NCBI GenBank assembly: GCA_002377855.1
Contig: DFQQ01000005.1
Location: 1 to 49,601 of the forward strand
Source: Acidovorax delafieldii
GTDB lineage: Bacteria > Pseudomonadota > Gammaproteobacteria > Burkholderiales > Burkholderiaceae_C
Reading direction: 5' to 3'
DNA: 49,601 nucleotides
The position numbers and the translations under genes were made by a program. Below the pieces are notes generated by a model, which saw only the letters and a program-made list of their open reading frames with translations, was not told the origin of the DNA and did not search any database. Shown here in pieces: positions 10,624 through 18,681 of this stretch; within the stretch, counting starts at the first letter, position 1; each line of letters begins with the position of its first letter.

Positions 10624-11034
10624 TCAACCCTCCGGCAGCTTGGCCACTACCTTGATCTCAAACTGAAACCCGTACAGCCAGGTCACCCCGATACCGGTGA
10701 GCGTGGGGTAGGGCGCCTCGCCCCAGAACTCGGGCACGATGCCCCAGACGGTTTCGAAGTTCGCCTCCGGGTTCACCACAAACATCGTCACATCCACCAC
10801 GTTATCAAACGTGCAGCCTGCGGCCTGCAATACGGCGTTGAGGTTGTCGAATGCTAGGCGTACTTGCGATGACAAATCGGGCTCGGGCGATCCGTCGGGG
10901 CGGCTGCCTACCTGCCCTGATACGAACAGAAAGCCGTTGGCGCGCACGGCGGGCGAATAGCGGTTGCGCTCGTACAGCGCTTGGCGCCCGGCAGGGAATA
11001 CGACATCACGTGGGGTCATCGAAAGGTCTTTCAT
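10624..11034 (-). CDS. RidA/YjgF-family protein
   Basis: A 136-residue Rid-family protein (core YSPAVRANGFLFVSGQVG, FDNLNAVLQAAGCTFDNVVDVTMFV, WLYGFQFEIKVVAKL). Classical RidA trimers deaminate reactive enamines/imines in the cytosol using an arginine in a PAR-type motif near the C-terminus. Here that region reads YPTLTGIGVTWLYG, with no arginine, so the classical activity is doubtful and it belongs to another Rid subgroup. Start: ATG 11034 has GAGG about 11 bases upstream; ATG 11019 is an alternative. It is divergent to the LysR gene at 11212, its probable regulator. Confidence 0.85.
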   Translation of the reverse strand: MKDLSMTPRDVVFPAGRQALYERNRYSPAVRANGFLFVSGQVGSRPDGSPEPDLSSQVRLAFDNLNAVLQAAGCTFDNVVDVTMFVVNPEANFETVWGIVPEFWGEAPYPTLTGIGVTWLYGFQFEIKVVAKLPEG

Positions 11035-11211
11035 CAGTGAGTTGCCTCGCGGGGCGGCTCGGTTTTCGGTCTTGGCACTGTAGAAGTGCGCGCTGCCGCG
11101 ATCAACGGGCAACTTTGGCCACCACTGTTCCTAGAATCCAAACAATTGCTTGGCCGCCCCGGCAAGCGCCGCGCAGTTGCGGCGTCCCAGTGCGGCAGCA
11201 CCGGAGTCTCG

Positions 11212-12147
11212 ATGGACCGATTTGACGCAATGCAGGCCTTCGCCCGCGTGGTGGAGTCAGGCAGCTTCACCAAGGCCGCGCACACCCTGCACATGAGCCG
11301 CACCACCGTGACCCAGCTGGTGCAGCAGCTCGAAGCGCGTCTGCGGGTGCGCTTGCTGCACCGCACCACACGCCGCGTGCAGGTCACTGCTGACGGAGCG
11401 GCCTACTACCAGCGCGTGGCGCGGCTGCTGGCCGATCTGGAGGACGCCGAGACGAGCCTGTCTACGGCCGCCGCCGCGCCCCGCGGCCGTTTGCGGGTGG
11501 ATGTGCCCAGTCCTCTGGCGCGGCTGATCCTCATTCCCGCGTTGCCCGCCTTCCATGCGCTCTACCCCGACATCCAAATCCATCTGGGCGTCAGCGATCG
11601 GCGGGTGGACCTGGTGGGCGACAACGTCGATTGCGTGGTGCGTGGTGGCACCATTACCAACCCCTCGCTCATTGCCCGGCAGGTGGGCGACCTGGTCCTG
11701 GGGGTGTATGCAGCACCCGTCTATCTGCAGCGCGCGGGCACGCCCCCACACCCGCAGGCGCTGCAGGGGGCGCAGCACCACACGGTGGGTTTTTTGTGGG
11801 AACGCACGGGCCAGCCGTTGCCAATCGCCATGCGCCGGGGCGAAGAGCAAGTGCACATCCAAGGCCACTATTGGTGCGCGGTGGACGATGGAAATGCCTA
11901 CCTGGCAGCCGGCTTGGCGGGCATGGGTGTGTTGTGGCTGCCCGACTACATGGCCACAGGCCCAGTGGCCGCTGGCGATTTGGTGCATCTTTTCTCCGAC
12001 TGGCAGATGGAGCCATTGCCGCTGTTCGTGGCGTACCCGCCGCACCGTCATGTCAGTGCCAAGCTGCGTGTGTTCATTGACTGGGTGGCGGCGCTGCTAG
12101 CGCAGCAGGCACCTGTGGTCGCGGCGGGGAGTCGGATTTTGCTATAA
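11212..12147 (+). CDS. LysR-family regulator
   Basis: A 311-residue LysR-type regulator of the CrgA-like subgroup: MDRFDAMQAFARVVESGSFTKAA starts the winged helix, with LEARLRVRLLHRTTRRVQVT as the wing, then an effector domain (~90-295) with the subgroup's DRRVDLVGDNVDCVVRGG block. ATG 11212 follows GGAG by six bases. The frame extends upstream to 11086 without coding sense. In the 177-base divergent spacer, CCAA-N8-TTGG around 11138-11153 is a possible operator. The likely target is the divergent RidA-like gene. The last two Leu codons and the TAA stop lie in a dispersed repeat. Confidence 0.9.
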   Translation: MDRFDAMQAFARVVESGSFTKAAHTLHMSRTTVTQLVQQLEARLRVRLLHRTTRRVQVTADGAAYYQRVARLLADLEDAETSLSTAAAAPRGRLRVDVPSPLARLILIPALPAFHALYPDIQIHLGVSDRRVDLVGDNVDCVVRGGTITNPSLIARQVGDLVLGVYAAPVYLQRAGTPPHPQALQGAQHHTVGFLWERTGQPLPIAMRRGEEQVHIQGHYWCAVDDGNAYLAAGLAGMGVLWLPDYMATGPVAAGDLVHLFSDWQMEPLPLFVAYPPHRHVSAKLRVFIDWVAALLAQQAPVVAAGSRILL

Positions 12148-12198
12148 ATTAAATAGCGTTCAGCGCTTTCTATATGGGCGCGAGAGGCCAGTTTGGTC
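12137..12198 (+). repeat. dispersed two-hairpin repeat, copy 3
   Basis: TTTTGCTATAAATTAAATAGC with the dyad GCTAT-N7-ATAGC, then a mutated AGCGCTT block and GGCGCGAGAGGCCAGTTTGG. Its 5' end supplies the final codons and TAA stop of the LysR gene. Confidence 0.72.
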
Positions 12199-12357
12199 CT
12201 GCGCTGCCGGCGCTGTTCCGCAGCGTGGCTCTGTGACAAGCCGAGCCCTATGTGGCGCTGCGCTGCTGCAGTCTCGTGCGCTCGGTTTTTCAGCGCATCA
12301 TCCTACAAAGGCAAAAAGCGGGAGGGCGGTATCGTTGAAACCCTTCAGAAGCCGCCC

Positions 12358-12717
12358 ATGATGACCCCCAAAGTGCTCCTCGTTGAGGACAACGCCACCA
12401 TTCGCGCTACTTTGGTTCCTGCACTGCAGGAGCTGACAGGAGCGCGGGTGGTGGCAACCGCCGACTGCGCGAAGGACGCGCTCGCGGCGTTGCGCCAAGT
12501 GGATTGGAACGTCTTGGTGCTGGACCTTTTTCTGCGTGAGAGCACAGGTTTTGATGTGTTGGCCCAGATGCCCGAGGAGGCGGCAGGGCGCAAGGTGTTC
12601 GTGCTCACGAACTACGCCACCGGAGAACTGCGTGAAGCCTGCTTGCGGATGGGTGCGGACGTGGTCTTTGACAAATCCACCGAGCTTGATGAGTTCTTTG
12701 CCGCGTTCGTGGAGTGA
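12358..12717 (+). CDS. stand-alone response-regulator receiver protein
   Basis: A single CheY-like receiver domain of 119 residues with no output domain. The acidic pocket (VEDN near residue 12), the phospho-acceptor Asp in VLVLDLFL (~57-60) and the Lys in VFDKSTE (~105) are all present, so phosphotransfer should work. Start ATG 12358 or the adjacent 12361; neither has a strong ribosome site. No histidine kinase is nearby, so its partner is elsewhere. Such proteins act by protein-protein contact or as phosphate relays. The gene is isolated between a LysR gene and a convergent small gene. Confidence 0.82.
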   Translation: MMTPKVLLVEDNATIRATLVPALQELTGARVVATADCAKDALAALRQVDWNVLVLDLFLRESTGFDVLAQMPEEAAGRKVFVLTNYATGELREACLRMGADVVFDKSTELDEFFAAFVE

Positions 12718-12733
12718 CCGCGCAGTGGCTTCG

Positions 12734-13000
12734 TCAGAGTTGCAGTTGGGTTTGCGAAAACATCGAGCGTTGCTGGCCAGTCCCGCATTCGCTCACATAG
12801 TCTTGCAGTGCCAGCAGCGCGCGCCCGTCAGGGGTCAGCCCATGAACAGCGGCACCGTTTTCGCCGGAGGAAGTGGTGTAGAACTCCCCGCTCACCAGCC
12901 CCTTTTCGTGCAGCTGCTTGAAAAGAGCAACCTCTCGGGATTCACGCAGCACCATAGGTCCGGTGGAGCCCGCAATGGCCCTGAGCAACTTGGTATCCAT
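12734..13000 (-). CDS. small winged-helix-like hypothetical protein
   Basis: An 88-residue protein with a plausible winged-helix pattern: a helical region FKQLHEKGLVSGEFY and a GLTPDGRALLAL segment like those seen in PadR/MarR-type small regulators. No family is confidently recognised. ATG 13000 has only a weak GAAAG upstream. Composition matches the neighbourhood. It ends 16 bases from the convergent receiver gene. A weak promoter-like TTAACA-N17-CACAAT lies on the minus strand near 13095-13135. Confidence 0.55.
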   Translation of the reverse strand: MDTKLLRAIAGSTGPMVLRESREVALFKQLHEKGLVSGEFYTTSSGENGAAVHGLTPDGRALLALQDYVSECGTGQQRSMFSQTQLQL

Positions 13001-13375
13001 GATTTACTTTCATTGGCCGCCCATGTGCGGCGAAACTGGTAATCCAAAGCGTGTGCCAAGGCGCTGAAGACGCGAAGTGCCACTCTACGCGGGTGTCCGT
13101 GAAAGTATTGTGTGAAAAAGTATCTTGATTGTTAACTGCGCCCATCCCAGCGACCGTGGCGCGGTGAAAACGAATATCCACGCGGGTTTACGTTGGGCTG
13201 CTCAAGGAATGGATGTGCGCCCGAAGGGAATAGCCCACTTATATGAAGGGTCTTGGCGGTCCACTGCCTTCTACCGCGGCCTGCCCTGAAGCCTCCAGCA
13301 AAATGCGCTGGGAGCACGGTGGTTGCACCGGGCGAGGCCAAAGCGGCTCCCGGCCACAGCCGAGGTGGCGTCTTT
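13001..13375. other. 375-base intergenic region with no recognised gene
   Basis: I find no convincing coding sequence or structured RNA here. Short open frames on both strands lack ribosome sites and family resemblance. The only signal is the weak promoter-like pair noted for the 12734-13000 gene. Confidence 0.5.
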
Positions 13376-14548
13376 CTACAGCGAGGCGTACACCAGTGCC
13401 GGGAACAGTTCACACAGGTACTCGAGCTGCCCCGGAGCTTGGGTGAGGAGCACCGCAAACAGGTCTTCTGCCGGGTCAACAAAGAAAAAGGTGCCCCCCA
13501 TGCCGCTCCAGCTGTAGTGGCCCGCGCAGCCGGGCCGGGTGGCATGACCGACGGCCGTGCGCACCGCCACACCGAGTCCAAATCCATAACCAGTGGGCAA
13601 TATGCCCCCCGCCCGTGGCAGAGGGCCGATATGGTCTGCGGTCATGAAGTCCACCGTGGCGCGGCTGACCAGACGCACAGGGCCCGTAGCGGTATCGACG
13701 GCGCCCCGGCCCAGCAGAAGCTGCAGGAACCGGGCGTAGTCGCCTGCAGTAGAGACAAGGCCGCCCCCGGCAGACTCAAAAGCGGGCGCTTCGCTCACGT
13801 CAATGAGGGTGACACCGGCGCCGGTTTGCGGGTCGCGGGCAAAAGGCTCCGCCAGCCGGTGGTGGCTGGCAGCAGGGGCGAAGAAGCCGGTGTCAGCCAT
13901 GCCCAGCGGCTCGAAGATGCGCTGCCGCAGCACCTGTCCCAGGGGCGCGCCTTCGATCACTTCGATGACGGCGCCCAGCACATCGGTAGCGCGGCTGTAT
14001 TCCCAGCAGGTGCCGGGCTGGTGCAGCAGGGGCAGAGGGCCCAGCGCAGCGGCCAGTTGCTGGTTGTTGTGCCTGCGCGAGCCCACCCGGGCGCTGCGGT
14101 ACTGCTCGGCAATGGGGCCTGTGTCCCACGCGTAGCCCAGGCCAGCCGTGTGGCGCAGCAGGTCGTGCACTGTCGCCTCGCGCGTGGCTGGCAGGAGGGT
14201 GCCAGTGGCAGCGTCGTACACCTGCTGCCCTTTGAAAGACGGCAGATAGCGCGATACCGGGTGCGCCAGCAGCAGACGCCCCTCTTCCATCAGCATCAGT
14301 GCGGCGAGCGACGCGATCGGCTTGGTCATCGAGTAGATGCGAAACACCGTGTCGAGTGCCATGGCTGGTGCCTCGCTTGCGGCCTGCCCGGCCGCGTCCG
14401 CAGGGTTGGCGGGGCGTTGCAGGCCAACAGCCTCCTGCAGTACCGTCTGCCCCCGGTGTTGCACCAAGGCCACCGCACCGGGCAGCACCCCCCGGTGGAC
14501 GTGGTCGAGTAAAACGCTGCGCACGCGCGCCAGGGCGGTGGGGTTCAT
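13376..14548 (-). CDS. serine hydrolase, class C beta-lactamase fold
   Basis: A 390-residue serine hydrolase of the beta-lactamase/EstB-like esterase group. The catalytic SxxK is SMTK at ~73-76 (FRIYSMTKPIASLAALML). The second motif is Y184 in CWEYSRATDVLG, where class C beta-lactamases have YxN. Near the C-terminus HYSWSGMGGTFF replaces KTG. This pattern fits an esterase or peptidase-like hydrolase rather than a true beta-lactamase. No signal peptide is visible, so it is probably cytosolic. ATG 14548 has GGGAGCC about six bases upstream. The frame is open further upstream without support. It lies downstream of aroK on the same strand with 142 bases between. Confidence 0.9.
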   Translation of the reverse strand: MNPTALARVRSVLLDHVHRGVLPGAVALVQHRGQTVLQEAVGLQRPANPADAAGQAASEAPAMALDTVFRIYSMTKPIASLAALMLMEEGRLLLAHPVSRYLPSFKGQQVYDAATGTLLPATREATVHDLLRHTAGLGYAWDTGPIAEQYRSARVGSRRHNNQQLAAALGPLPLLHQPGTCWEYSRATDVLGAVIEVIEGAPLGQVLRQRIFEPLGMADTGFFAPAASHHRLAEPFARDPQTGAGVTLIDVSEAPAFESAGGGLVSTAGDYARFLQLLLGRGAVDTATGPVRLVSRATVDFMTADHIGPLPRAGGILPTGYGFGLGVAVRTAVGHATRPGCAGHYSWSGMGGTFFFVDPAEDLFAVLLTQAPGQLEYLCELFPALVYASL

Positions 14549-14640
14549 GAGGCTCCCGATGGCTTGGTCTGAAGGCCCCATTTTGCATGGCCTGTTGCTC
14601 TGCAGCAGGCTGTGCGGTTCAGGATTGCTGGTTCGGCTGT

Positions 14641-14703
14641 TTTTCGACAAAAAAGGGCTGCGACGCCCTGTTTATAAGCGCAGGCAGCTTCTATTTCGAT
14701 AGC
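14641..14703 (-). repeat. dispersed two-hairpin repeat, copy 4
   Basis: On the minus strand: GCTATCGAAATAGAAGCTGC, CTGCGCTTATAAA, CAGGGCGTCGCAGCCCTTTTTTG. Its 5' end provides the last codons and the TAG stop of aroK. The 3' T-run is long, so it could end the aroK transcript. Confidence 0.75.
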
Positions 14704-15299
14704 GAATCAGATCCGCAGGCCTGGGCGCCAGTTGCGCACGCAGCATCCGCCTCTTCACCCTTGTCGGGTTTGGCGCTGGGGGCTGGCGCCATTTCAAGCT
14801 GCATCATGATCATGTTGACCAGCGTGTGCACAGTGGGCCGCCCGGTCTCTATCACGTACGTGGCTGTTTCGCGGTACAGCGCGTCGCGCTGGGCGTACAG
14901 CTCGCGCAGTCGCTGCAGCGGGTTGTCTACCTGCAGCAACGGCCGGGTGCGGTCATGTTTGACACGCTTGAAGATTTCTTCGGGCGAGGCGCGCAGGTAC
15001 AACACATTGCCAAACTGGCGGAGCACCTCCCGGTTCTCAGGCCGCAGCACCGCCCCGCCGCCCGTGGACAGCACCATGCCGCCGGGCCGCGCCGTCATGT
15101 CGGCAAGCACTTGCGCCTCCAGGTCCCGAAAGCGCGCTTCTCCTTCGGCTTCAAAGAAACTGCGGATGCTGGTTTTCAGCACCTGCTCAATCTGGTGGTC
15201 CAGGTCAATGAACGGAACCCTGAGCCGAGCGGCCAGCTGCCTGCCCACGGTGGATTTGCCCGAGCCGGGCATGCCGACCAGTGCACAGCGAATCTGCAT
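14691..15299 (-). CDS. aroK: shikimate kinase
   Basis: Phosphorylates shikimate to shikimate 3-phosphate with ATP in the aromatic amino acid (chorismate) pathway, cytosolic. It starts MQIRCALVGMPGSGKSTVG with the P-loop at ~9-16, followed by the shikimate-binding DLD motif (~32-34), FRDLE and STGGGAVL. ATG 15299 follows an AGGAG ribosome site, which rules out a longer open start at 15407. The 202-residue length exceeds the usual ~175 because of a C-terminal Ala/Lys/Asp-rich tail after TLVNMIMMQL. The gene does not sit next to aroB as it does in many proteobacteria. Its stop codon lies in a dispersed repeat. Confidence 0.94.
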   Translation of the reverse strand: MQIRCALVGMPGSGKSTVGRQLAARLRVPFIDLDHQIEQVLKTSIRSFFEAEGEARFRDLEAQVLADMTARPGGMVLSTGGGAVLRPENREVLRQFGNVLYLRASPEEIFKRVKHDRTRPLLQVDNPLQRLRELYAQRDALYRETATYVIETGRPTVHTLVNMIMMQLEMAPAPSAKPDKGEEADAACATGAQACGSDSLSK

Positions 15300-15521
15300 A
15301 CATCTCCTGTTTGCCCAACTGAACTGGGGCCAGAGTTTAAGGCGCTGACCACTGCAACGGCTTGGCCAGACAGGCGCCGCAACCTTCTCGCCGTGCAGCG
15401 TGCGCAAAAACAGCTGCTTACAAGGTTTACCGGGCAGCGGCGTCGTGAGGCGCGAAGGCTGTGTACCTTTGAACCATCCAGATGCGGCCGCGTGGCGGCC
15501 TGCCAGAGCAAAGGAACAACC

Positions 15522-16331
15522 ATGCAGAAAAACACCCTACTTACCCTCCCCACAATGCCCATGGCGGTATCCGGGGCGGCCCCCGCATCGCTCAAGTGGA
15601 TGTGGGTCGCCATCGGCGGCCTGGGCGCTTGCGTGGTGGCATTGGCGACCATTTTGGTCATGGAGCACCGCGGGGCGCCTCCGGCAGACCTGCCCGCGCC
15701 GTTGGCGGTGGCCCCCTCTGCCTTGACGGCGCCCGCCGCCGCGTCTTCGCTGCAGCCGCTGCAGGGCAGCGTGCCCAGTGCTGGGTTTGCGCCGCAGGCA
15801 GCACCGTCGGTTGCCGGTCATCAGCGTGCACCAGCCCCCGCGTGGCCAGCGCAAGGCCAAGCCAGCACAGACGAGGGCCGGCAGACGGCAGGCACCCCCG
15901 TGGCACAGCGCTCGGTGAACATCTGCAAGACCTGCGGCCAAGTGGAATCGGTGCAGGCCATTGAGCAGGCCGCACCTGCCACCGGGGTGGGCGCCGTAGC
16001 CGGCGGGGTGCTGGGCGCCGTGGTGGGCAACCAGATCGGCAAGGGCAACGGCCGCACCGCTGCCACAGTGCTGGGGGCCGTGGGCGGGGGCTATGCGGGT
16101 CATCAGATCGAAAAACGCACCCGCACCCAGACCACTTACCAAGTGCGCGTGCGCATGGAAGATGGCTCCAGCCGGGTCTTCACCCGCTCGCAGCCGCCAG
16201 CAGTAGGCACACCCGTGGTGCTGCAGGGCAAGGGCTTTCGGGTGGCGGACGAACGCGCCATGCCCCAGGCGCAGCAGCCCCGGCCGCAGTACCAGACGGT
16301 GTCGCAGCCCGGTTACGTGGCCATGCAGTGA
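15522..16331 (+). CDS. glycine-zipper 2TM surface-antigen-like protein
   Basis: A 269-residue envelope protein. A single N-terminal membrane anchor (~25-46, MWVAIGGLGACVVALATIL) is followed by a long Ala/Pro linker. The C-terminal half has CKTCGQVESV, then the glycine-zipper pair VGAVAGGVLGAVVGNQIG and TAATVLGAVGGGYAGHQIEK (~155-200), then a beta domain YQVRVRMEDGSSRVF. This is the SlyB/17-kDa-antigen-like family; a role in envelope integrity is inferred from relatives. ATG 15522 has AAGGA seven bases upstream. It is followed by a clear hairpin terminator. Confidence 0.88.
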   Translation: MQKNTLLTLPTMPMAVSGAAPASLKWMWVAIGGLGACVVALATILVMEHRGAPPADLPAPLAVAPSALTAPAAASSLQPLQGSVPSAGFAPQAAPSVAGHQRAPAPAWPAQGQASTDEGRQTAGTPVAQRSVNICKTCGQVESVQAIEQAAPATGVGAVAGGVLGAVVGNQIGKGNGRTAATVLGAVGGGYAGHQIEKRTRTQTTYQVRVRMEDGSSRVFTRSQPPAVGTPVVLQGKGFRVADERAMPQAQQPRPQYQTVSQPGYVAMQ

Positions 16332-16392
16332 ACGCTGCCTGACACAGGGCCGTGGGCCGCACGAGCGACCGCCTTTTGCGTTGCGCAAGAAA

Positions 16393-16416
16393 AAAGGGAG
16401 CCCACGGGCTCCCTTT
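16393..16416. terminator. bidirectional rho-independent terminator
   Basis: An 11-bp perfect stem, AAAGGGAGCCC (16393-16403) and GGGCTCCCTTT (16406-16416), lies between the convergent glycine-zipper and ferredoxin reductase genes. A-rich sequence precedes it and T-rich sequence follows, so it can terminate transcription from both sides. Confidence 0.88.
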
Positions 16417-16438
16417 GGTTTGGTGGCGTTGCCAGCGC

Positions 16439-17212
16439 TTATTTTTCGACGAAGGCGCGCTCGACCACAAAGTCGCCGGGCGTGCTGGTGTTGCCTTCTT
16501 CAAAGTCGCGCTTTTCCAGCATGACTTTCAAGTCCGCCAGCATGGCGGGGCTGCCGCACAGCATCACGCGGTCGGTCAGCGGGTTGAGCGCAGGCAGGCC
16601 GATGTTGGCAGGGAAGGTGCCGTTTTCGATCAGGTCGGTGATGCGGCCCTGATTGCGGAAGGGCTCGCGCGTCACCGTGGGGTAGTAGACCAGCTTGTCC
16701 CTGACGATTTCGCCCAGCAACTCGTGGTTGGGCAGCTCTTTCTCGAACAGGTCTTGGTAGGCCAACTCGTTCACCTCGCGCACGCCGTGCACCACGATCA
16801 CTTTCTCGAAGCGCTCGTAGGTTTCAGGGTCGCGCACGATGGACAGCCAGGGCGCCAAGCCCGTGCCGGTGCCGATCAGGTACAGGTTCTTGCCGGGCAG
16901 CAGGTAGTCGATCAGCAGCGTGCCGGTGGGCTTCTTGCCGACGATGATGGTGTCGCCCACCTGAATGTTCTGCAGGCGCGAGGTCAGCGGGCCGTCTGGC
17001 ACCTTGATCGACAGGAACTCCAGGTGCTCTTCCCAGTTGGGGCTGGCGATCGAATAGGCGCGCAGCAGCGGCTTGCCGTCCACCTTCAGGCCGATCATGG
17101 TGAAATGGCCGTTGGAAAACCGCAGAGCAGGGTCGCGGGTGGTGGTGAAGCTGAAAAGACGGTCGGTCCAGTGGTGAACGGTCAGAACGCGTTCTTCGAG
17201 AAAGGCACTCAT
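16439..17212 (-). CDS. fpr: ferredoxin--NADP reductase
   Basis: A flavoprotein of 257 residues moving electrons between NADPH and ferredoxin/flavodoxin in the cytosol. The FAD site RAYSIAS (~50-56), the GTGTGLAPWLSIVRD pyrophosphate/NADP block and the VMLCGSPAM motif are in the expected order, and the C-terminus ERAFVEK is typical of the bacterial Fpr group ending in an aromatic-containing tail. The MSAFLEERVLTVHHWTDRLFSF start at 17212 is standard for the family. It is divergent to the ABC transporter gene at 17400. Members are often induced by oxidative stress, but no regulator site is evident here. Confidence 0.93.
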   Translation of the reverse strand: MSAFLEERVLTVHHWTDRLFSFTTTRDPALRFSNGHFTMIGLKVDGKPLLRAYSIASPNWEEHLEFLSIKVPDGPLTSRLQNIQVGDTIIVGKKPTGTLLIDYLLPGKNLYLIGTGTGLAPWLSIVRDPETYERFEKVIVVHGVREVNELAYQDLFEKELPNHELLGEIVRDKLVYYPTVTREPFRNQGRITDLIENGTFPANIGLPALNPLTDRVMLCGSPAMLADLKVMLEKRDFEEGNTSTPGDFVVERAFVEK

Positions 17213-17330
17213 GGTTTCTTGCAAAGATGAGAATCAGGGAGCCGCCGCCAGACGCTGGCGGAACAAAGGAGCTTGGCTGGCGCGTGTACAAGAGGCCGCA
17301 ACGCCTTTGGCTAGCAGGCAAACCCATCTA

Positions 17331-17360
17331 TTGTCAGGCAAATGGGCGCGCGGGTACATT
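17331..17360 (+). promoter_or_regulatory. candidate sigma-70 promoter of the liv-type operon
   Basis: TTGTCA (17331-17336), 18 bases, then TACATT (17355-17360): 5/6 and 4/6 matches to the consensus hexamers. It would start RNA about 35 bases before ATG 17400. Confidence 0.35.
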
Positions 17361-17399
17361 GTCGGCCCTCAAGCCTTTGATTCAAACGAAAGAAAAGTC

Positions 17400-18608
17400 A
17401 TGCCCATATGCACCGCATTGCTCAGAACCTGGACGCCACTGTTGGGCCTGAGCCTGTTGGCAGGCTCGGCATATGCGCAGAGCACCTACAAAATCGGTGA
17501 AATCAACAGCTACAAGGCCCAGCCCGCATTTCTGGAACCCTACAAGAAGGGGATGGAGCTGGCGGTGGAAGAGGTCAATGCCGCAGGCGGCATAGCGGGG
17601 CGCAAGATTGAGCTGATCGTGCGGGACGACAACGCCAACCCCGGCGACGCCGTGCGCGCCGCCGATGAGCTCCTGGCCCGCGAAAAGGTGGACGTGCTGA
17701 TGGGCAGCTTCCTGTCGCACGTGGGTTTGGCGCTGACCGACTTTGCCCGCCAGAAAAAAGTGTTCTTCCTGGCCGCCGAGCCGCTCACCGACAAGATCGT
17801 GTGGGAGAACGGCAACCGCTACACGTATCGCCTGCGCGCGTCCACCTACATGCAGGTGGCCATGCTGGTGCCCGAGGCCGCGGCGCTCAAGAAAAAGCGC
17901 TGGGCCATCGTCTACCCCAACTACGAATATGGCCAGTCGGCTGCCGCCACGTTCAAGCGGCTGCTCAAGCAGGCCCAGCCCGACGTGGAATTTGTGGCCG
18001 AGCAGGCGCCGCCGCTGGGCAAGGTGGACGCAGGCAGCGTGGTGCAGGCCCTGGGCGACGCCAAGCCCGATGCCATCTTCAACGTGCTGTTTGCCGCCGA
18101 CCTGTCGCGCTTTGTGCGCGAGGGCAACACGCGCGGCCTGTTCCAGGGGCGCGAGGTGGTCAGCCTGCTCACCGGCGAGCCCGAATACCTGGACCCGCTC
18201 AAGAACGAAGCCCCCAATGGCTGGACCGTGACGGGCTACCCCTGGTACGGCATCAACACGCCCGAGCACCAGGCGTTTTTGAAGGCCTACCAGGCCAAGT
18301 TCAAGGACCACCCGCGCCTGGGCTCGGTGGTGGGCTATTCGGCCGTGCAGTCGCTGGCTGCCGGCATGCGCAAGGCGGGCGGGGCCGATACCGAAAAGCT
18401 TATCGCCGCCTTCAAAGGGCTCGAGCTGATCTCTCCTTTCGGCCCCATTCGCTACCGGCCAGAAGACAACCAGTCCACCATGGGCGCCTTTGTGGGCAAG
18501 ACCCGCAACGACGGCGGCAAGGGCGTGATGGTGGACTTTCGCTATGCCTACGGTGCACGCTTTCAGCCCAGCGCTGAGGAAGTCAAAAAGCTGCGCCCCG
18601 CAGACTGA
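17400..18608 (+). CDS. branched-chain amino acid-type ABC transporter, periplasmic binding protein
   Basis: The periplasmic ligand-binding component of the ABC importer encoded downstream. A signal peptide (~1-26, ending SAYAQS) precedes a type I periplasmic-binding fold of ~375 residues beginning YKIGEINSYKAQPAFLEPYKKGMELAVEEVNAAGG, characteristic of the LivJ/LivK superfamily. The ligand is not certain: the superfamily also binds urea, amides and aromatic acids. ATG 17400 starts the signal peptide; the frame is open upstream to 17211 without support. It is the first gene of a four-gene operon (17400-22149) and is divergent to fpr. Confidence 0.92.
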   Translation: MPICTALLRTWTPLLGLSLLAGSAYAQSTYKIGEINSYKAQPAFLEPYKKGMELAVEEVNAAGGIAGRKIELIVRDDNANPGDAVRAADELLAREKVDVLMGSFLSHVGLALTDFARQKKVFFLAAEPLTDKIVWENGNRYTYRLRASTYMQVAMLVPEAAALKKKRWAIVYPNYEYGQSAAATFKRLLKQAQPDVEFVAEQAPPLGKVDAGSVVQALGDAKPDAIFNVLFAADLSRFVREGNTRGLFQGREVVSLLTGEPEYLDPLKNEAPNGWTVTGYPWYGINTPEHQAFLKAYQAKFKDHPRLGSVVGYSAVQSLAAGMRKAGGADTEKLIAAFKGLELISPFGPIRYRPEDNQSTMGAFVGKTRNDGGKGVMVDFRYAYGARFQPSAEEVKKLRPAD

Positions 18609-18681
18609 GTGCCACGGGCGCCCCGCGTGGGGCGCCTTCATCGACCTGACCCCCAACACGCCCTGCAACGGATCCATCTCT

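Noticed and set aside
13376..14548. True class C beta-lactamase (resistance gene)
   Set aside because: The YxN and KTG motifs are not in lactamase form and there is no signal peptide; an EstB-like hydrolase fits better.
15300..15407. Longer N-terminus for shikimate kinase
   Set aside because: AGGAG directly precedes ATG 15299 and the extra residues resemble nothing.
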